From contig NZ_FOVM01000004.1 in NCBI RefSeq assembly GCF_900115155.1, forward strand, positions 1 to 64,000: 64,000 bases of DNA. The letters run 5' to 3'. The notes beneath the pieces are model-generated. The model searched no databases. It was not told the origin of the DNA and saw nothing but the letters and a program-made list of their open reading frames with translations. This DNA is from Mycetocola miduiensis. Its GTDB lineage: Bacteria; Actinomycetota; Actinomycetes; Actinomycetales; Microbacteriaceae. Position 1 is the stretch's first letter. Each line of letters opens with the position of its first letter. The position numbers were made by a program, and so were the translations under genes. Positions 50,774 through 62,388 of this stretch are shown one piece after another.

Positions 50774-50793
50774 GCGGCATCCGTCCGGCCCGG

Positions 50794-50827
50794 AACGGGC
50801 GGTCACTGCGGTGACCGCCCGTTTCTT
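50794..50827 (+). terminator. 13-bp intrinsic terminator
   Basis: AACGGGCGGTCAC and GTGACCGCCCGTT pair around TGCG and are followed by TCTT. Separates the PspC operon from dnaK. Confidence 0.88.
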
Positions 50828-50847
50828 GCGGCTATCACATCGAGAAA

Positions 50848-50868
50848 CTTGAGCCGCCGGGGCTCAAG
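50848..50868. promoter_or_regulatory. HAIR element 1 (HspR operator)
   Basis: CTTGAGC-N7-GCTCAAG, a perfect inverted repeat of the HspR-associated inverted repeat type. Located 36 bp upstream of the promoter -10 region. Confidence 0.85.
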
Positions 50869-50883
50869 ATTTGCCATGAAAAG

Positions 50884-50911
50884 TTGACAGCGCACAGGCA
50901 GCCGGTAAACT
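50884..50911 (+). promoter_or_regulatory. dnaK promoter
   Basis: TTGACA (50884-50889), 16 bp, TAAACT (50906-50911). HAIR element 2 overlaps the -10, so HspR would block it. A second, weaker TTGACG (50933-50938) lies further down and may be an extra promoter. Confidence 0.7.
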
Positions 50912-50930
50912 TGAGTCATCGCCGCTCAAC
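50910..50930. promoter_or_regulatory. HAIR element 2 (HspR operator)
   Basis: CTTGAGT-N7-GCTCAAC, with one outer mismatch relative to the consensus CTTGAGT-N7-ACTCAAG family. It overlaps the dnaK -10 box. Confidence 0.78.
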
Positions 50931-51018
50931 TATTGACGCGGCCTCACGAACTTGATATGCGGGCCGCATCCCGGCCGACATCGAACAGACCCTCACCGGT
51001 CCAAAGGAGAGAAAACAC

Positions 51019-52890
<1,872 letters not shown>

Positions 52891-52892
52891 CC

Positions 52893-53519
52893 ATGACTGA
52901 CAAGAACCCGACTCCAGACAACGGTGACGAGGTTCAGCCAGTGGACGAAGGGTCGGAAGCGCGAGCTTCCGACCCTGAGTCGCAGGTGGACTCCGAACTG
53001 CCCGAAACGACCGAAGACGAACTGACCGTCCAGGACATCCTCGATGCCGCCCAGGCGGACGGCCTCGACGAGGACCTCGGTGAACGCCTCGCCGATGCCG
53101 AGCCTGAGCACGAACATCTCGTCGACCTCAAGCGCGTGACCGCCGAATACGCCAACTACCGTCGGCGCACGGAGGCCAACCGTGAGGTCGAGCGGGAACG
53201 GGTCACAGGTGACGTGGCCAAGCTCCTGCTGCCCGTGCTCGACGACCTCGACCGGGCTGAGAAGCACGGCGATCTGGAAGGGGATGCGCCGTTCGCGACC
53301 ATCGCCGCGAAACTGCGGGCCAGCGTCGAGAAGATCGGCCTCGTGCCGTTCGGTGCGAAGGGCGACCCGTTCGACCACAACATTCATGAGGCCGTCTTCC
53401 AGCAGCCGAGCCCTGATGTCGAAGCCGAGACCGTGATCGACGTCGTCGAGACCGGCTACCTCATCGGTTCGACCATGCTGCGCGCGGCCAAGGTCGTCGT
53501 CGCGGTACCCGCTGAGTAG
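52893..53519 (+). CDS. grpE: Nucleotide exchange factor GrpE
   Basis: 208 residues, 2 nt after dnaK. Acidic disordered N-terminus (1-55), long helix, and the GrpE signature region DPFDHNIHEAVFQQPS with VVETGYLIGSTMLRAA. Releases ADP from DnaK. Confidence 0.96.
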   Translation: MTDKNPTPDNGDEVQPVDEGSEARASDPESQVDSELPETTEDELTVQDILDAAQADGLDEDLGERLADAEPEHEHLVDLKRVTAEYANYRRRTEANREVERERVTGDVAKLLLPVLDDLDRAEKHGDLEGDAPFATIAAKLRASVEKIGLVPFGAKGDPFDHNIHEAVFQQPSPDVEAETVIDVVETGYLIGSTMLRAAKVVVAVPAE

Positions 53520-53525
53520 GCGCCC

Positions 53526-54512
53526 ATGGCAAGCCAGGACTGGTTTGACAAGGACTTCTACAAGGTTCTCGGTGTCAAGAAGGATGTGACGCCGGCGGAG
53601 TTGAAGAAGACCTACCGCAAGCTTGCGCGCAAGTATCACCCGGACTCCAACCCGGGGGATGCCAAAGCCGAAGCCACGTTCAAGGACATCAGCGAGGCCT
53701 ACTCGGTGCTCAACGATCCCGAACAGCGCAAGGAATACGACGCCGTGCGGGCGATGGGTTCTGGCGCTCGCTTCACCGCGCCCGGCGGCAGCTCTGCGGG
53801 TGGTTTCGACGACGTCTTCGGTGGGATGTTCGGTGGCGGCGCGCGTGGGACGAGCACCAGCTACCAGCAGGCCGACTTCGAGGACATCCTCGGAGGGGTC
53901 TTCGGACGCAGCGGGGGCTTCGGCCAGTCGACCGGGGGTTACCGCGGCTACGGCGGGCCGACCCCTGGTCGCGACGTCACGGCATCCACCACAATCGACT
54001 TCCTCACGGCGACGAAGGGTGACCAGATCACCCTGCAGACAGCCGAGGGCCGGACGATCAAGGTGAACATCCCGGCCGGTGTAGCCGACGGGCAGAAGAT
54101 CAAGCTCCGCGGCAAGGGGCACCCGTCTCCCGACGGCGGCCCGGCCGGCGACCTCGTGCTCACTGTCGCGGTGCGCAAGCATCCGGTGTTCGACCGTGAC
54201 GGGCTCAACCTGCGGGTCAATGTGCCGGTCACCTTCGTTGAGGCGACGCTCGGCGCGACCATCGAGGTGCCGACTCTCGGCGGCGATCCGGTCAAACTGC
54301 GTGTCGCACCCGGCACGCCATCCGGCCGGGTCCTCCGGGTCAAGGGTCGTGGCGTCTCGACGTCGAAGGGCACCGGCGATTTGCTCGCCGTCGTGCAGGT
54401 GGCGGTGCCTTCGCACCTCAGTGCTGAGGCACGCGCTGCCCTCGAGCATTTCCACGAGCTCGAGCCGCACGAGAACCCCCGTGACGACCTTCTCCTGAGG
54501 GCGAAGGGATGA
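53526..54512 (+). CDS. dnaJ: DnaJ-type co-chaperone without zinc finger
   Basis: 328 residues. N-terminal J-domain (FYKVLGVKKDVTPAELKKTY, YHPDSNPGDAKA with HPD), Gly/Phe-rich stretch (about 80-140) and two C-terminal beta domains. The four CxxCxGxG repeats of classical DnaJ are absent, so it is a type II/CbpA-like protein even though it sits in the dnaK operon. Stimulates DnaK ATPase. Confidence 0.93.
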   Translation: MASQDWFDKDFYKVLGVKKDVTPAELKKTYRKLARKYHPDSNPGDAKAEATFKDISEAYSVLNDPEQRKEYDAVRAMGSGARFTAPGGSSAGGFDDVFGGMFGGGARGTSTSYQQADFEDILGGVFGRSGGFGQSTGGYRGYGGPTPGRDVTASTTIDFLTATKGDQITLQTAEGRTIKVNIPAGVADGQKIKLRGKGHPSPDGGPAGDLVLTVAVRKHPVFDRDGLNLRVNVPVTFVEATLGATIEVPTLGGDPVKLRVAPGTPSGRVLRVKGRGVSTSKGTGDLLAVVQVAVPSHLSAEARAALEHFHELEPHENPRDDLLLRAKG

Positions 54513-54931
54513 CGAGGATGGACGAGAATTCGCCGATTTTCGCGATCGCGATGGCGGCCGAGCTGGCCGGAATGCACCCGCAGACCCTGCGGCAGTACGA
54601 CCGGCTCGGCCTCGTCTCACCCACGCGGACGGCAGGCAAGTCTCGTCGCTACTCGATGCGCGACGTCGCCCAGCTGAGGGAGGTCGCCCGGCTCAGCGCC
54701 GAAGGTGTGAGCCTCGAGGGAATCGGCCGGATCCTCGCTCTCGAGAACGAAGTCGTCGAGCTTTCCGCCCGTGTACGGGAGCTTGAGCACGCCCTCGCTA
54801 ACGAACTGGTCAAGTCGCCTGGTCGCCGCGTCTTCGCGGCAGGATCCCAGGGCGATGTCGTTCCGCTCAAGAGTGGCACCCGGGCGCAGCGGCGCACCGA
54901 GCTCGTCGTCTGGCGGCCTTTCCAGCGCTGA
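54509..54931 (+). CDS. hspR: Heat-shock repressor HspR
   Basis: 140 residues; ATG overlaps the dnaJ stop. MerR-type HTH near the N-terminus ([38 protein letters not shown]) followed by a coiled-coil helix. Binds HAIR sites upstream of dnaK with DnaK as co-repressor in related actinobacteria, giving autoregulation. Confidence 0.95.
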   Translation: MTRMDENSPIFAIAMAAELAGMHPQTLRQYDRLGLVSPTRTAGKSRRYSMRDVAQLREVARLSAEGVSLEGIGRILALENEVVELSARVRELEHALANELVKSPGRRVFAAGSQGDVVPLKSGTRAQRRTELVVWRPFQR

Positions 54932-55025
54932 GGTTCCGGGAGCCGCAAAACCGGTACCCAGGATTGATTCGATCGGCACCCAGGGTGGGTTACGTGCACG
55001 CGTCCGGCTGATTATGCTGAGCCGC

Positions 55026-56132
55026 ATGAGCGAGAATGAGCCCCGCGTTCCAGAAGACGCCACATCAGCGACGCCGCACGGCGGGCAAGACCCAACACCG
55101 ACAGGACCAGCGCCTGGCGAAGGCGAACAGCCGGCAGGTGCGCCGCCGGGTTCTCCCCTCGCGCCCCCGACCGGTACACCGCTGCCACCGGCGGGCGACT
55201 CGCCCGCGGCTTCGGCGCCTGGACCGACTCAGCAGCCCGGCTATCCGCAGCAGGGCTACCCGGCCCAGCAGGGTTATCCGCCGCAGCCCGGTTACCCGCA
55301 GCAGGGGTATCCGCAGCAGCCCGGTTACCCGACGCATCAGCCGGGGTATCCGCCGCAGCCCGGTTACCCGCCCCAGGGGTATCCGCAGCAGCCCGGCTAC
55401 CCGGTCCAGCAGCAGAGACACCCGCAGCCCGGATACATCGCTCACGCTCCGGCCAGGACAGAACCGCCGCGCCCGCCGCTCGAACCGCGGCAGAGGCGCG
55501 GCGCGATGCTGGCGGGCGCCGTCGGTTACTCCCTCATGAGCCTCGGGTTCGCGCTCGCGGCGATACCCCTGGCCATCGCCGCGTTCGGTGCGTTCTTCAG
55601 CACCGTGTTCTCGTGGGCTGCGACGACCAATCCAGACGACGTCGCGATTAGTACGGGACTCCCGCCCGCGGTGATCGAGCAGTTCATCGCGGATGCCTGG
55701 TCGACGTTCCTGCCCTGGCTGATCGGCCTGATCATCCTCGGCGTCATCCTATGGATTCTCGGTTATCTCTCGAGTCTCTGGATCCTGCGCAGCCACCGCG
55801 TGAACCGCCCGGTTGCCGTCACGTGGAGCGCCCTTGGTATCGCTATCGTCGCCGGCTGGGTGCTCAGCGCCGTCAGCTCTCCGATCTCGGGACTGGCCGG
55901 CTTGTGGACACCGGATTTCGGCAGGCCAGGACACCTTGGCGACGACGGCCTCAGCGCGCTGCAGAACATCGATTTCACGCCGATCATCGGGTTCGGGGCT
56001 CTGTTCCTGCTGATCGGTCTCGTATTGAACGCAGCGGTCGGCCTGCTCAGTTGGTGGTGGATGGCGCACGCGCTTCGAGAGCGGCGAACGCCGGTGGACG
56101 ACTCGGCAACGACACAGGCCTCACCGGCCTGA
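55026..56132 (+). CDS. Pro/Gln/Tyr-repeat membrane protein
   Basis: 368 residues from ATG 55026; TATGCT is 7 nt upstream (leaderless). The N-terminal 140 residues are disordered with many [12 protein letters not shown] repeats; residues about 160-360 hold four to five membrane segments and an extracellular-like loop. No signal peptide. Similar repeat-TM proteins are widespread in actinobacteria without known function. Confidence 0.72.
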   Translation: MSENEPRVPEDATSATPHGGQDPTPTGPAPGEGEQPAGAPPGSPLAPPTGTPLPPAGDSPAASAPGPTQQPGYPQQGYPAQQGYPPQPGYPQQGYPQQPGYPTHQPGYPPQPGYPPQGYPQQPGYPVQQQRHPQPGYIAHAPARTEPPRPPLEPRQRRGAMLAGAVGYSLMSLGFALAAIPLAIAAFGAFFSTVFSWAATTNPDDVAISTGLPPAVIEQFIADAWSTFLPWLIGLIILGVILWILGYLSSLWILRSHRVNRPVAVTWSALGIAIVAGWVLSAVSSPISGLAGLWTPDFGRPGHLGDDGLSALQNIDFTPIIGFGALFLLIGLVLNAAVGLLSWWWMAHALRERRTPVDDSATTQASPA

Positions 56133-56181
56133 GTCGGACGACGCAGGGTAACGGTGCCCGCCGCACCGTTACCCTGAACAG

Positions 56182-57303
56182 GTGACTGACTTCCCGTTCG
56201 ACCGGCTCCGCCGGTGGCCCGACGTCGAAGCGACCAACCTCTTCGCCTCCGACGCGACCGACCGGCTGATCCTCGATCTGGCGGACGAAGCGTTCGCCGC
56301 CGCCGCACCCGGCGAAACGGTCGTCATCGGCGATCGGTACGGCGCGCTCACGCTCGGCGCGGCGCACCGCGGCGCCACCCGCATCCGAACGCATCAGGAC
56401 GAACTCTCCGGCGAACGGGCCCTCGCCGCCAACGCAGCGGCCCTCGCGTCGACGGATGCCTTCACCAACCTTCCCCTCGACGGCACCCTGCTTCGCGGCG
56501 CCCGCGTCGTGCTGCTGCAGTTGCCACGGTCGCTCGACGCGCTTGCCGAGATCGCCGAAACAATCGCCAGGTATGCGGCGGCGGATGTCACGGTGTACGC
56601 AGGGGGACGCGTCAAGCACATGACTCCCGCGATGGCCGACGTGCTGGCGACCTATCTCGGTTCGGTCACAGCGTCGCTCGCGCAGCAGAAATCCCGGGTC
56701 CTGATCGCGCGGGAGCCGCGACCAGTGGCTGGAGAACCCCGCTGGCCCGCTCGCGAGTTCCACGCCGACCTCGACCTCTGGGTGTGCGCGCACGGTGCCG
56801 CGTTCGCCGGCACCAAAGTGGACATCGGCACCCGGTTCCTGCTCGGCTTCCTAGACGGGCTTCCCTCTGCACAGACCGCGATCGACCTGGGCTGCGGCAC
56901 GGGCATCCTTGCGACCGCGGTTGCTCGTGCCCGCCCCGCCATGCGCGTGACCGCCACCGACCAGTCTGCGGCGGCCGTGGCATCCGCTCGCGAGACCGCG
57001 TTGGTGAACAGCGTCGCGGACCGGGTTACCGTCGTGCGCGACGATGGCTTGTCCGGCTGGGCGGACGGCTCAGCCGAGTTGATTCTGCTGAACCCGCCAT
57101 TCCATATCGGGGCCACGGTGCACGCCGGGATCGCCGGGAAGCTGTTCGAGGATGCGGCGCGCGTGCTGAAACCCGGCGGTGAACTGTGGACCGTGTGGAA
57201 CTCGCACCTCGGTTACCGGGCCGCGCTGGAACGCACGGTCGGACCCACCCGCCAGGTGGGACGGAACACCAAATTCACCGTTTCGGTGTCGGTTCGGCGC
57301 TGA
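56182..57303 (+). CDS. RsmC/RlmG-like SAM methyltransferase
   Basis: 373 residues from GTG 56182 with TACCCT 6 nt upstream. N-terminal pseudo-methyltransferase domain and C-terminal SAM domain (AIDLGCGTGILATAVARA; LLNPPFHIG, the NPPF catalytic loop of N2-guanine rRNA methyltransferases). Probably methylates rRNA guanine; which site cannot be decided. Confidence 0.8.
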   Translation: MTDFPFDRLRRWPDVEATNLFASDATDRLILDLADEAFAAAAPGETVVIGDRYGALTLGAAHRGATRIRTHQDELSGERALAANAAALASTDAFTNLPLDGTLLRGARVVLLQLPRSLDALAEIAETIARYAAADVTVYAGGRVKHMTPAMADVLATYLGSVTASLAQQKSRVLIAREPRPVAGEPRWPAREFHADLDLWVCAHGAAFAGTKVDIGTRFLLGFLDGLPSAQTAIDLGCGTGILATAVARARPAMRVTATDQSAAAVASARETALVNSVADRVTVVRDDGLSGWADGSAELILLNPPFHIGATVHAGIAGKLFEDAARVLKPGGELWTVWNSHLGYRAALERTVGPTRQVGRNTKFTVSVSVRR

Positions 57304-57312
57304 CCGGAGACT

Positions 57313-57483
57313 CTCCGCGGACTGCGGGTGATTCTTCTTTTCCACGTCGTCGGCACCGTCATGGAAGTGTTCAAAACCTGACCACTACATCGTCGACTTC
57401 CGCTGGGTGCTTCTCGCGGCGGTCATACTCGTGTACCTGCGCACGACAACGTATTTCCACGTCTTCCACAGCGTCCGCCGGAT
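57313..57483 (+). pseudogene. DUF817 gene remnant
   Basis: One frame reads LRGLRVILLFHVVGTVMEVFKT, split here at LFHVVGTVMEVFKT; after a stop the next frame (+1) reads HYIVDFRWVLLAAVILVYLR and TTTYFHVFHSVRR. Both fragments match my recollection of DUF817 membrane proteins, with about 75 residues missing between them and both ends lost. So an internal deletion, a frame change and truncations destroyed the gene. Confidence 0.6.
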
Positions 57484-58128
57484 TCAGCGACGGTCAGCCC
57501 GCGTGGCCTGGGCGATGTCGATCTCGAGCTCCTCTAGGTCACGACGGGGCCCGAACGCCGGGGTGCCGGCGTCGATGCGCCAGCTTTCGCTCAAGGGCCC
57601 GATATCGAGGGCGTCGAAGCCGATCGTGTTCATGAACTCCGCGACGGCTCGCTTCGCGTCGTCGTCATCGCCGGCGACGATGAGTGCACGGCGCTCCGCG
57701 GTGCGCGCAGACTGGGCGTCACCGGTGATCGCCGGCGCCTGGATGTGGTTGAACGCCTTCACCACGCGAGCGTCAGCGAAGTGCGCCTGCACGAACTCCG
57801 ACACCGTCATTTCTCCGGTGTCGAGGGGTGAGATGGCGCCGTCCCGCCGAGGGTAGTAGTTGCTGGTGTCGAGGACGATCTTTCCGGCGAGCAGGTCGGC
57901 CGGGATGCTTCTTACATCCTTCAACGGCACCGCGACCGCCACGAGGTCAGCGGCCGCCGCATCCGCCGGGGTACCGGCCGTCGCGTGCTCACCGAGTTCG
58001 AGGATGAGCTCGGTCAGGGATTCTGGTCCCCGCGAGTTCGAGACCACAACGTCATAGCCGTGAGCGACGGCGGCGCGTGCGAGCTGGGAGCCGATGTTTC
58101 CGGCGCCGATAAGTCCGAGTGTTGTCAT
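57484..58128 (-). CDS. F420:NADP oxidoreductase-like protein
   Basis: 214 residues from ATG 58128 (or 58143). Rossmann N-terminus TLGLIGAGNIGSQLARAAVA and DLVAVAVPLKDVRSIPADLL pattern of the NADPH-dependent F420 reductase / coenzyme F420 NAD(P) family. May exchange hydride between NADPH and F420. Adjacent to Fgd, supporting an F420 link. Confidence 0.75.
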   Translation of the reverse strand: MTTLGLIGAGNIGSQLARAAVAHGYDVVVSNSRGPESLTELILELGEHATAGTPADAAAADLVAVAVPLKDVRSIPADLLAGKIVLDTSNYYPRRDGAISPLDTGEMTVSEFVQAHFADARVVKAFNHIQAPAITGDAQSARTAERRALIVAGDDDDAKRAVAEFMNTIGFDALDIGPLSESWRIDAGTPAFGPRRDLEELEIDIAQATRADRR

Positions 58129-58139
58129 AGGTAAGTTTC

Positions 58140-58919
58140 TCATCCTCCAGCCCGGTCTGTGGCGCTCAGGTACGCGAGCTGGGCTTCGACGGACTGCTCG
58201 GCGGCGAACCGGACCGCCGGGTCGATGTCGGAGTAGACGACGTCGGTGACCGCGGCGGCACTGGCATCCGGTCCCAGATTCCGCAGCGCCGCCCGTACCT
58301 CGTCGAGTCGCCGGTGCCGGTGGGCGAGGTAACCATCGCAGATCGCTTCGAGATCGAGCAGCGGCTCACCGTGCGCAGGCAGCACGGTGAGCGGGCCCAT
58401 GCCGCGGAGTGTCATGAGGGAGTTAAGGTAGTCGGCAAGGCTGCCATCCGGGGCCGCGATCACCGTCGTACCGCGGCCAAGGATCGTGTCTCCAGTGAGG
58501 ATCGCCCCGCTGGCACCGTCCTGCGCCAGGACGAAGCAGACCGAGTCGGCGGTGTGCCCAGGGGTTGCGACGACCCGGATGTGCACGCCTGCTGCGTTGA
58601 TTACCTCTCCGTCGGTGATGGGATCAGCTCCGATGCAGAATGCCGGATCGAGCCCCCGCACCGGGGCGCCGGTGAGCCGGGCCAGTTCTGCGCTGCCTGC
58701 GGTGTGGTCGTGATGACGGTGGGTGACGAGGATGAGGTCTACCGGACCCGCCGCCGCCAGAGCCTGGAGGTGCCGGGGGTCGTCCGGACCCGGGTCGACG
58801 ACCACGACCGAGCTGGCACCGGGTTCGCTGACCAGGTAACTGTTCGTGCCGTCGAGGGTCATCGGGCCCGGGTTCGGCGCGAGGAGAACACGGGCGAGCG
58901 CGCTGCTTTGCTCGGACAT
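58140..58919 (-). CDS. Metallo-beta-lactamase-fold hydrolase
   Basis: 259 residues. LACTB2-like: NSYLVSEPGASSVVVVDPGP, zinc motif THRHHDHTAGS (HxHxDH), and later H and D ligands (VLPAHGEPLLD). Probably a hydrolase of thioester or similar substrates; could also be a nuclease-like MBL. Overlaps the downstream gene by 4 nt. Confidence 0.82.
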   Translation of the reverse strand: MSEQSSALARVLLAPNPGPMTLDGTNSYLVSEPGASSVVVVDPGPDDPRHLQALAAAGPVDLILVTHRHHDHTAGSAELARLTGAPVRGLDPAFCIGADPITDGEVINAAGVHIRVVATPGHTADSVCFVLAQDGASGAILTGDTILGRGTTVIAAPDGSLADYLNSLMTLRGMGPLTVLPAHGEPLLDLEAICDGYLAHRHRRLDEVRAALRNLGPDASAAAVTDVVYSDIDPAVRFAAEQSVEAQLAYLSATDRAGG

Positions 58920-58924
58920 GCTGA

Positions 58925-59929
58925 TCAGGCCAGGGCGCGGAGTCTCGGTGCGATGTCCCGGGCGAAAAGATCCAAGAACCGTTTCTGGTCGTGGCCTGGA
59001 CCGTGGAAGACGAGGTGGTTGAGGCCGGCATCGACATACGGTTTGATCAGCGACACCGCTTCATCCGGATCGTTCGACACAATCCAGCGCTTCGCGACCT
59101 GCTCGATCGGAAGAGCATCCGCGGCGGCCTCCATCTCGATCGGGTCGTCGATCGAATGCTTCTGTTCCGGGGTGAGCGAGAGCGGTGCCCAGAACCGGGT
59201 GTTCTCGAGGGCGACCTCCCGGTCGGTGTCGTACGAGATCTTGATCTCGATCATCCTGTCGATCCCCTCGGCGTCGCGGCCGGCCTTTGCCGCACCCTCG
59301 GCGACCGCGGGCAGCAGCTTGTCTGTGTACAACTCCATGCCCTTGCCCGATGTGCAGATGAAGCCGTCGCCTGCACGGCCGGCGTAGCGAGCGACGACGG
59401 GGCCGCCTGCAGCGACATAGACGGGGATGCCGCCTTCGGGCACGTCGTAGATCGAGGCACCGCGAGTCGTGTAGTACTCGCCGTCGAAGTCGACCCGGTC
59501 GCCGACCCAAAGCTGGCGCATCAGATCGACGGCTTCACGGAGCCGTGCGAACCGCTCCTTGAACTCGGGCCACTCGCCCTGGTACCCGGTCGCGATTTCG
59601 TTGAGGGCTTCGCCGGTGCCCACCCCGAGGAACACGCGGCCCGGATACAGGCATCCCATCGTGGCGAACGCCTGCGCGACGACCGCCGGATTGTAGCGGA
59701 ACGTCGGCGTCATCACCGACGTGCCGATCTGGATCCGTTCGGTGCGCTCGCCGACAGCGGTCATCCAGGCCAGGGAGAACGGCGCATGACCACCGTTGTG
59801 CCGCCAGGGCTGGAAGTGGTCGCTCACCGTGACACTGTCGAAGCCGTGCTCCTCGGCCATTACGCCCAGTTCAACGAGATCGCGCGGCCCGAACTGCTCC
59901 GCCGATGCCTTCACGCCCAGCTTCAACAT
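58925..59929 (-). CDS. fgd: F420-dependent glucose-6-phosphate dehydrogenase
   Basis: 334 residues from ATG 59929, with GGAGG 5 nt upstream. [60 protein letters not shown] and [12 protein letters not shown] match Fgd of mycobacteria closely. Reduces F420 using glucose-6-phosphate, supplying F420H2 for other enzymes. Confidence 0.92.
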   Translation of the reverse strand: MLKLGVKASAEQFGPRDLVELGVMAEEHGFDSVTVSDHFQPWRHNGGHAPFSLAWMTAVGERTERIQIGTSVMTPTFRYNPAVVAQAFATMGCLYPGRVFLGVGTGEALNEIATGYQGEWPEFKERFARLREAVDLMRQLWVGDRVDFDGEYYTTRGASIYDVPEGGIPVYVAAGGPVVARYAGRAGDGFICTSGKGMELYTDKLLPAVAEGAAKAGRDAEGIDRMIEIKISYDTDREVALENTRFWAPLSLTPEQKHSIDDPIEMEAAADALPIEQVAKRWIVSNDPDEAVSLIKPYVDAGLNHLVFHGPGHDQKRFLDLFARDIAPRLRALA

Positions 59930-60117
59930 GCGATCCTCCACAGCAACACCACGTCCGGCGCCATTCGCCGACAACCTCGACACTAGCGGGACGACCCGAC
60001 GCCGGTCCCTGTGAATCCGTTGTTTTCATTCGGAGCCCTGATCCGTCGGTTCCCGGAATTCGATGTCAAGGCGTGGCCGGGCATTGCATTGACGGGTTGG
60101 GGTGACAAGCTTGAACC

Positions 60118-60402
60118 GTGCCACAACTTGACCACCGCCTGGACCTCGCCGAATCGCTCACCGTCGGCACGCCCTGGAACACCGTGGTGTGGGACGACCC
60201 GGTGAATCTCATGACCTACGTCTCGTGGGTTTTCCGGAGCTACTTCGGTTTCAGCAGCGCCCGCGCTGAAGAGCTCATGCTCCAGGTCCACACTTCTGGC
60301 AGCGCTGTCGTGGCGACGGGTCCGAAGGAAGAGATGGAGAGGCACGTCGTGGCGATGCACGGGTACGGATTGCTGTCGACGCTCGCGAAGGTTCCGCAAT
60401 GA
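60118..60402 (+). CDS. clpS: ClpS adaptor
   Basis: 94 residues from a GTG. PWNTVVWDDPVNLMTYVSWV with downstream H (VHTSGSAVVATG) is the ClpS N-degron-binding fold. Hands N-end-rule substrates to ClpAP/ClpCP. Overlaps the DUF2017 gene by 4 nt. Confidence 0.93.
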   Translation: MPQLDHRLDLAESLTVGTPWNTVVWDDPVNLMTYVSWVFRSYFGFSSARAEELMLQVHTSGSAVVATGPKEEMERHVVAMHGYGLLSTLAKVPQ

Positions 60403-60935
60403 GGGCGTTCGACGCGACACCGGCCGGTGACCTTCTCGCCGAGTTCGAGACGCAGGAGGTGGCCCTGTTCATCGACCTGGTGCAGCAGATCATTGGTCTG
60501 CTTGAACGGGTCAAGGAGGGCGAGGCGGATGTTGAGCCGACCGTCCTCGCGCGACTGTTCCCGGATGCCTATACGGATGACCCATCAGCCGCTGACGAAT
60601 TCCGCAGGTTCACCCTGGACGACCTGATCGACCGCAAAGTCGAGAACGCCAGGGGAGTGCTCGCCTCGTTCGACGTGGCGCAGGCGCGACGCACAGCGGA
60701 CGGTGAAGTCCGGTTGGTGCGGCTCGACCGGGAGCACGCGATGTACTGGCTCGGTACGCTGACCGACCTGCGCCTTGTCCTCGCCACCAGCCTCGGGATC
60801 GCAACCGTCTCCGACGAAGGTGCCGTCGAAACCCCGGATGCCGAGTACGTCGAGAGCTTGTACGACTGGTTCGGGTTCGCGCAGGGTTCTCTACTGGAGG
60901 CACTTGAAGAGGTCGAGGGCATCGGGGGTTCCTGA
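60399..60935 (+). CDS. DUF2017 protein
   Basis: 178 residues, coupled to clpS. The ETQEVALFIDLVQQIIGLLE start and an LVLATSLGI/YDWFGFAQGSLLEAL end identify DUF2017, which follows clpS in many actinobacteria. Function unknown; Clp-related by context. Confidence 0.88.
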   Translation: MRAFDATPAGDLLAEFETQEVALFIDLVQQIIGLLERVKEGEADVEPTVLARLFPDAYTDDPSAADEFRRFTLDDLIDRKVENARGVLASFDVAQARRTADGEVRLVRLDREHAMYWLGTLTDLRLVLATSLGIATVSDEGAVETPDAEYVESLYDWFGFAQGSLLEALEEVEGIGGS

Positions 60936-61019
60936 ACCCGCCTCGAACACTTCGCGTTCGTCGGTTCCTGAGCAAGGCCGCCCGCGGCCGCGTCGAAGGG
61001 CGGATACCCTTAGGGCACC

Positions 61020-62219
61020 ATGCACATACTGATGTTCAGCGACCAGCACGCAGATTCTCTCGGCGGGGTGCAGGTCTCTCTCAGGCTGCAGAAGCGTTTC
61101 CTCGAGCAGGCGGGGCACACGGTGACCGTGTGCGCCCCGAAAATGCATCGGGAGCACGCCGGGGATCCCGGCTACGTCGACCTGCCGTCCGTCCCCATCA
61201 CGCTTGACCGGGAGTACTCGATGACGCTCGTCGGGCGTCGCACCGACCGGTTTCTCGATCGAGCGCTCGAGAAGCGCCCTCCGGTGGATGTCGTGCACGT
61301 GCAGGCCGACTTCTGGGGCGCGATGCTGGGGTACCGGTACGCGGCGAGGCACGGCATCCCCGCTGTGCACACCTTCCACAACCACATGGAGTTCGGCATC
61401 GAGCGGGTCGTGCCGTTTCCGAAGCTCGCGATTCGCGCGTTGCTCTGGTGGGAGCATCGGCTGCTCAAGCCGTCGCTCTCGCGACTAGCCCCGAGCGCCT
61501 GGGCGTTCCTGAACGAACTCGCGCTGCGGGCGGATGCCACGACGGCGCCGAGCGGTCACTTCGCATCCCTGCTCGAGCGGAAGGGTGCAGCATCCGACGT
61601 GGAGGTGATCCTCACGGGCGCAGACGATTCGATCGTTGAGAAGGTGCTCGGGAGCGTCGAGCCACGATCGACAGCCCGCCCGTTGTTCGTCTGGATGGGC
61701 AGGATGAGCGCCGAGAAACGCATTCTTGAATATCTTGAGGCCATCAGGCTCGCCGACGTGGATGCGGACTTCCGCCTCTACGGGGCGGGGCTCCTGCTCC
61801 CGAAGGCGCAGGCGTTCGTGCGCGACAACGGGCTCGGCGACCGGGTCCACTTCGCCGGCAAGGTGCCGTATCCCAAGGCCCTGGCGGCGATCGCCTCAGC
61901 CGACGCGCTGGTCCAGACATCGATCGGTTTCGAGACGCAGGGCATGACCGTGTTCGAGGCGGCCGCGCTCGGCACCCCCTCGATCGTCAGCGACCCGAAC
62001 ATCGCCGGTGAACTCCCCGATGGGGTCTACTGGCAGCCGGCCGACGGATCGGTTGAAGCGCTCGCCGTGGCCCTCCGTCGGGTCGCCGCTGATGTGGCAT
62101 CCGGGTCCCGGCTGATCGTCGAGCCGCAGGCCAGCTCGACTTTCCGGCAGAGCCACCAGACGGCGCGCATGATCAGCGTCTACGAGCGGGTGCTCGCGGG
62201 GCGGTCTTTACAGCGCTGA
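61020..62219 (+). CDS. Family 4 glycosyltransferase
   Basis: 399 residues. GT-B fold: N-terminal SDQHADSLGGVQVSLRLQKR, C-terminal VWMGRMSAEKRILEYLEA and the donor motif TSIGFETQGMTVFEAAALGT. Likely a GDP/UDP-sugar transferase in lipid or envelope glycan synthesis; acceptor unknown. Confidence 0.88.
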   Translation: MHILMFSDQHADSLGGVQVSLRLQKRFLEQAGHTVTVCAPKMHREHAGDPGYVDLPSVPITLDREYSMTLVGRRTDRFLDRALEKRPPVDVVHVQADFWGAMLGYRYAARHGIPAVHTFHNHMEFGIERVVPFPKLAIRALLWWEHRLLKPSLSRLAPSAWAFLNELALRADATTAPSGHFASLLERKGAASDVEVILTGADDSIVEKVLGSVEPRSTARPLFVWMGRMSAEKRILEYLEAIRLADVDADFRLYGAGLLLPKAQAFVRDNGLGDRVHFAGKVPYPKALAAIASADALVQTSIGFETQGMTVFEAAALGTPSIVSDPNIAGELPDGVYWQPADGSVEALAVALRRVAADVASGSRLIVEPQASSTFRQSHQTARMISVYERVLAGRSLQR

Positions 62220-62224
62220 CGCGT

Positions 62225-62316
62225 CCATAACTCCGCCTCGATCGCTCCGCGGCCCCCGCCACCCGCGCACACCCGCGTCGCTACTCGCCCGCCACCGAGG
62301 ATTGGCGGAGTTCTGC
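62225..62316. repeat. TIR element copy 1
   Basis: Left end CCATAACTCCGCC and right end GGCGGAGTTCTGC (reverse complement GCAGAACTCCGCC) bound 92 bp. A related copy is at 63788-63881. The outer about 25 bp are similar; the interior is not. Possible REP/MITE-like element. Confidence 0.62.
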
Positions 62317-62388
62317 ACACCGGGAGTTCTGTGACGCCATGTTGCGGGCACAGTCGCACGCTTCGAAGCGAACACGCACCATGGAAAC

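Noticed and set aside
60936-61019. Repeated GGTTCCTGA units before the glycosyltransferase
   Set aside because: Two copies only; could be part of a REP-like family but the window gives no further support.
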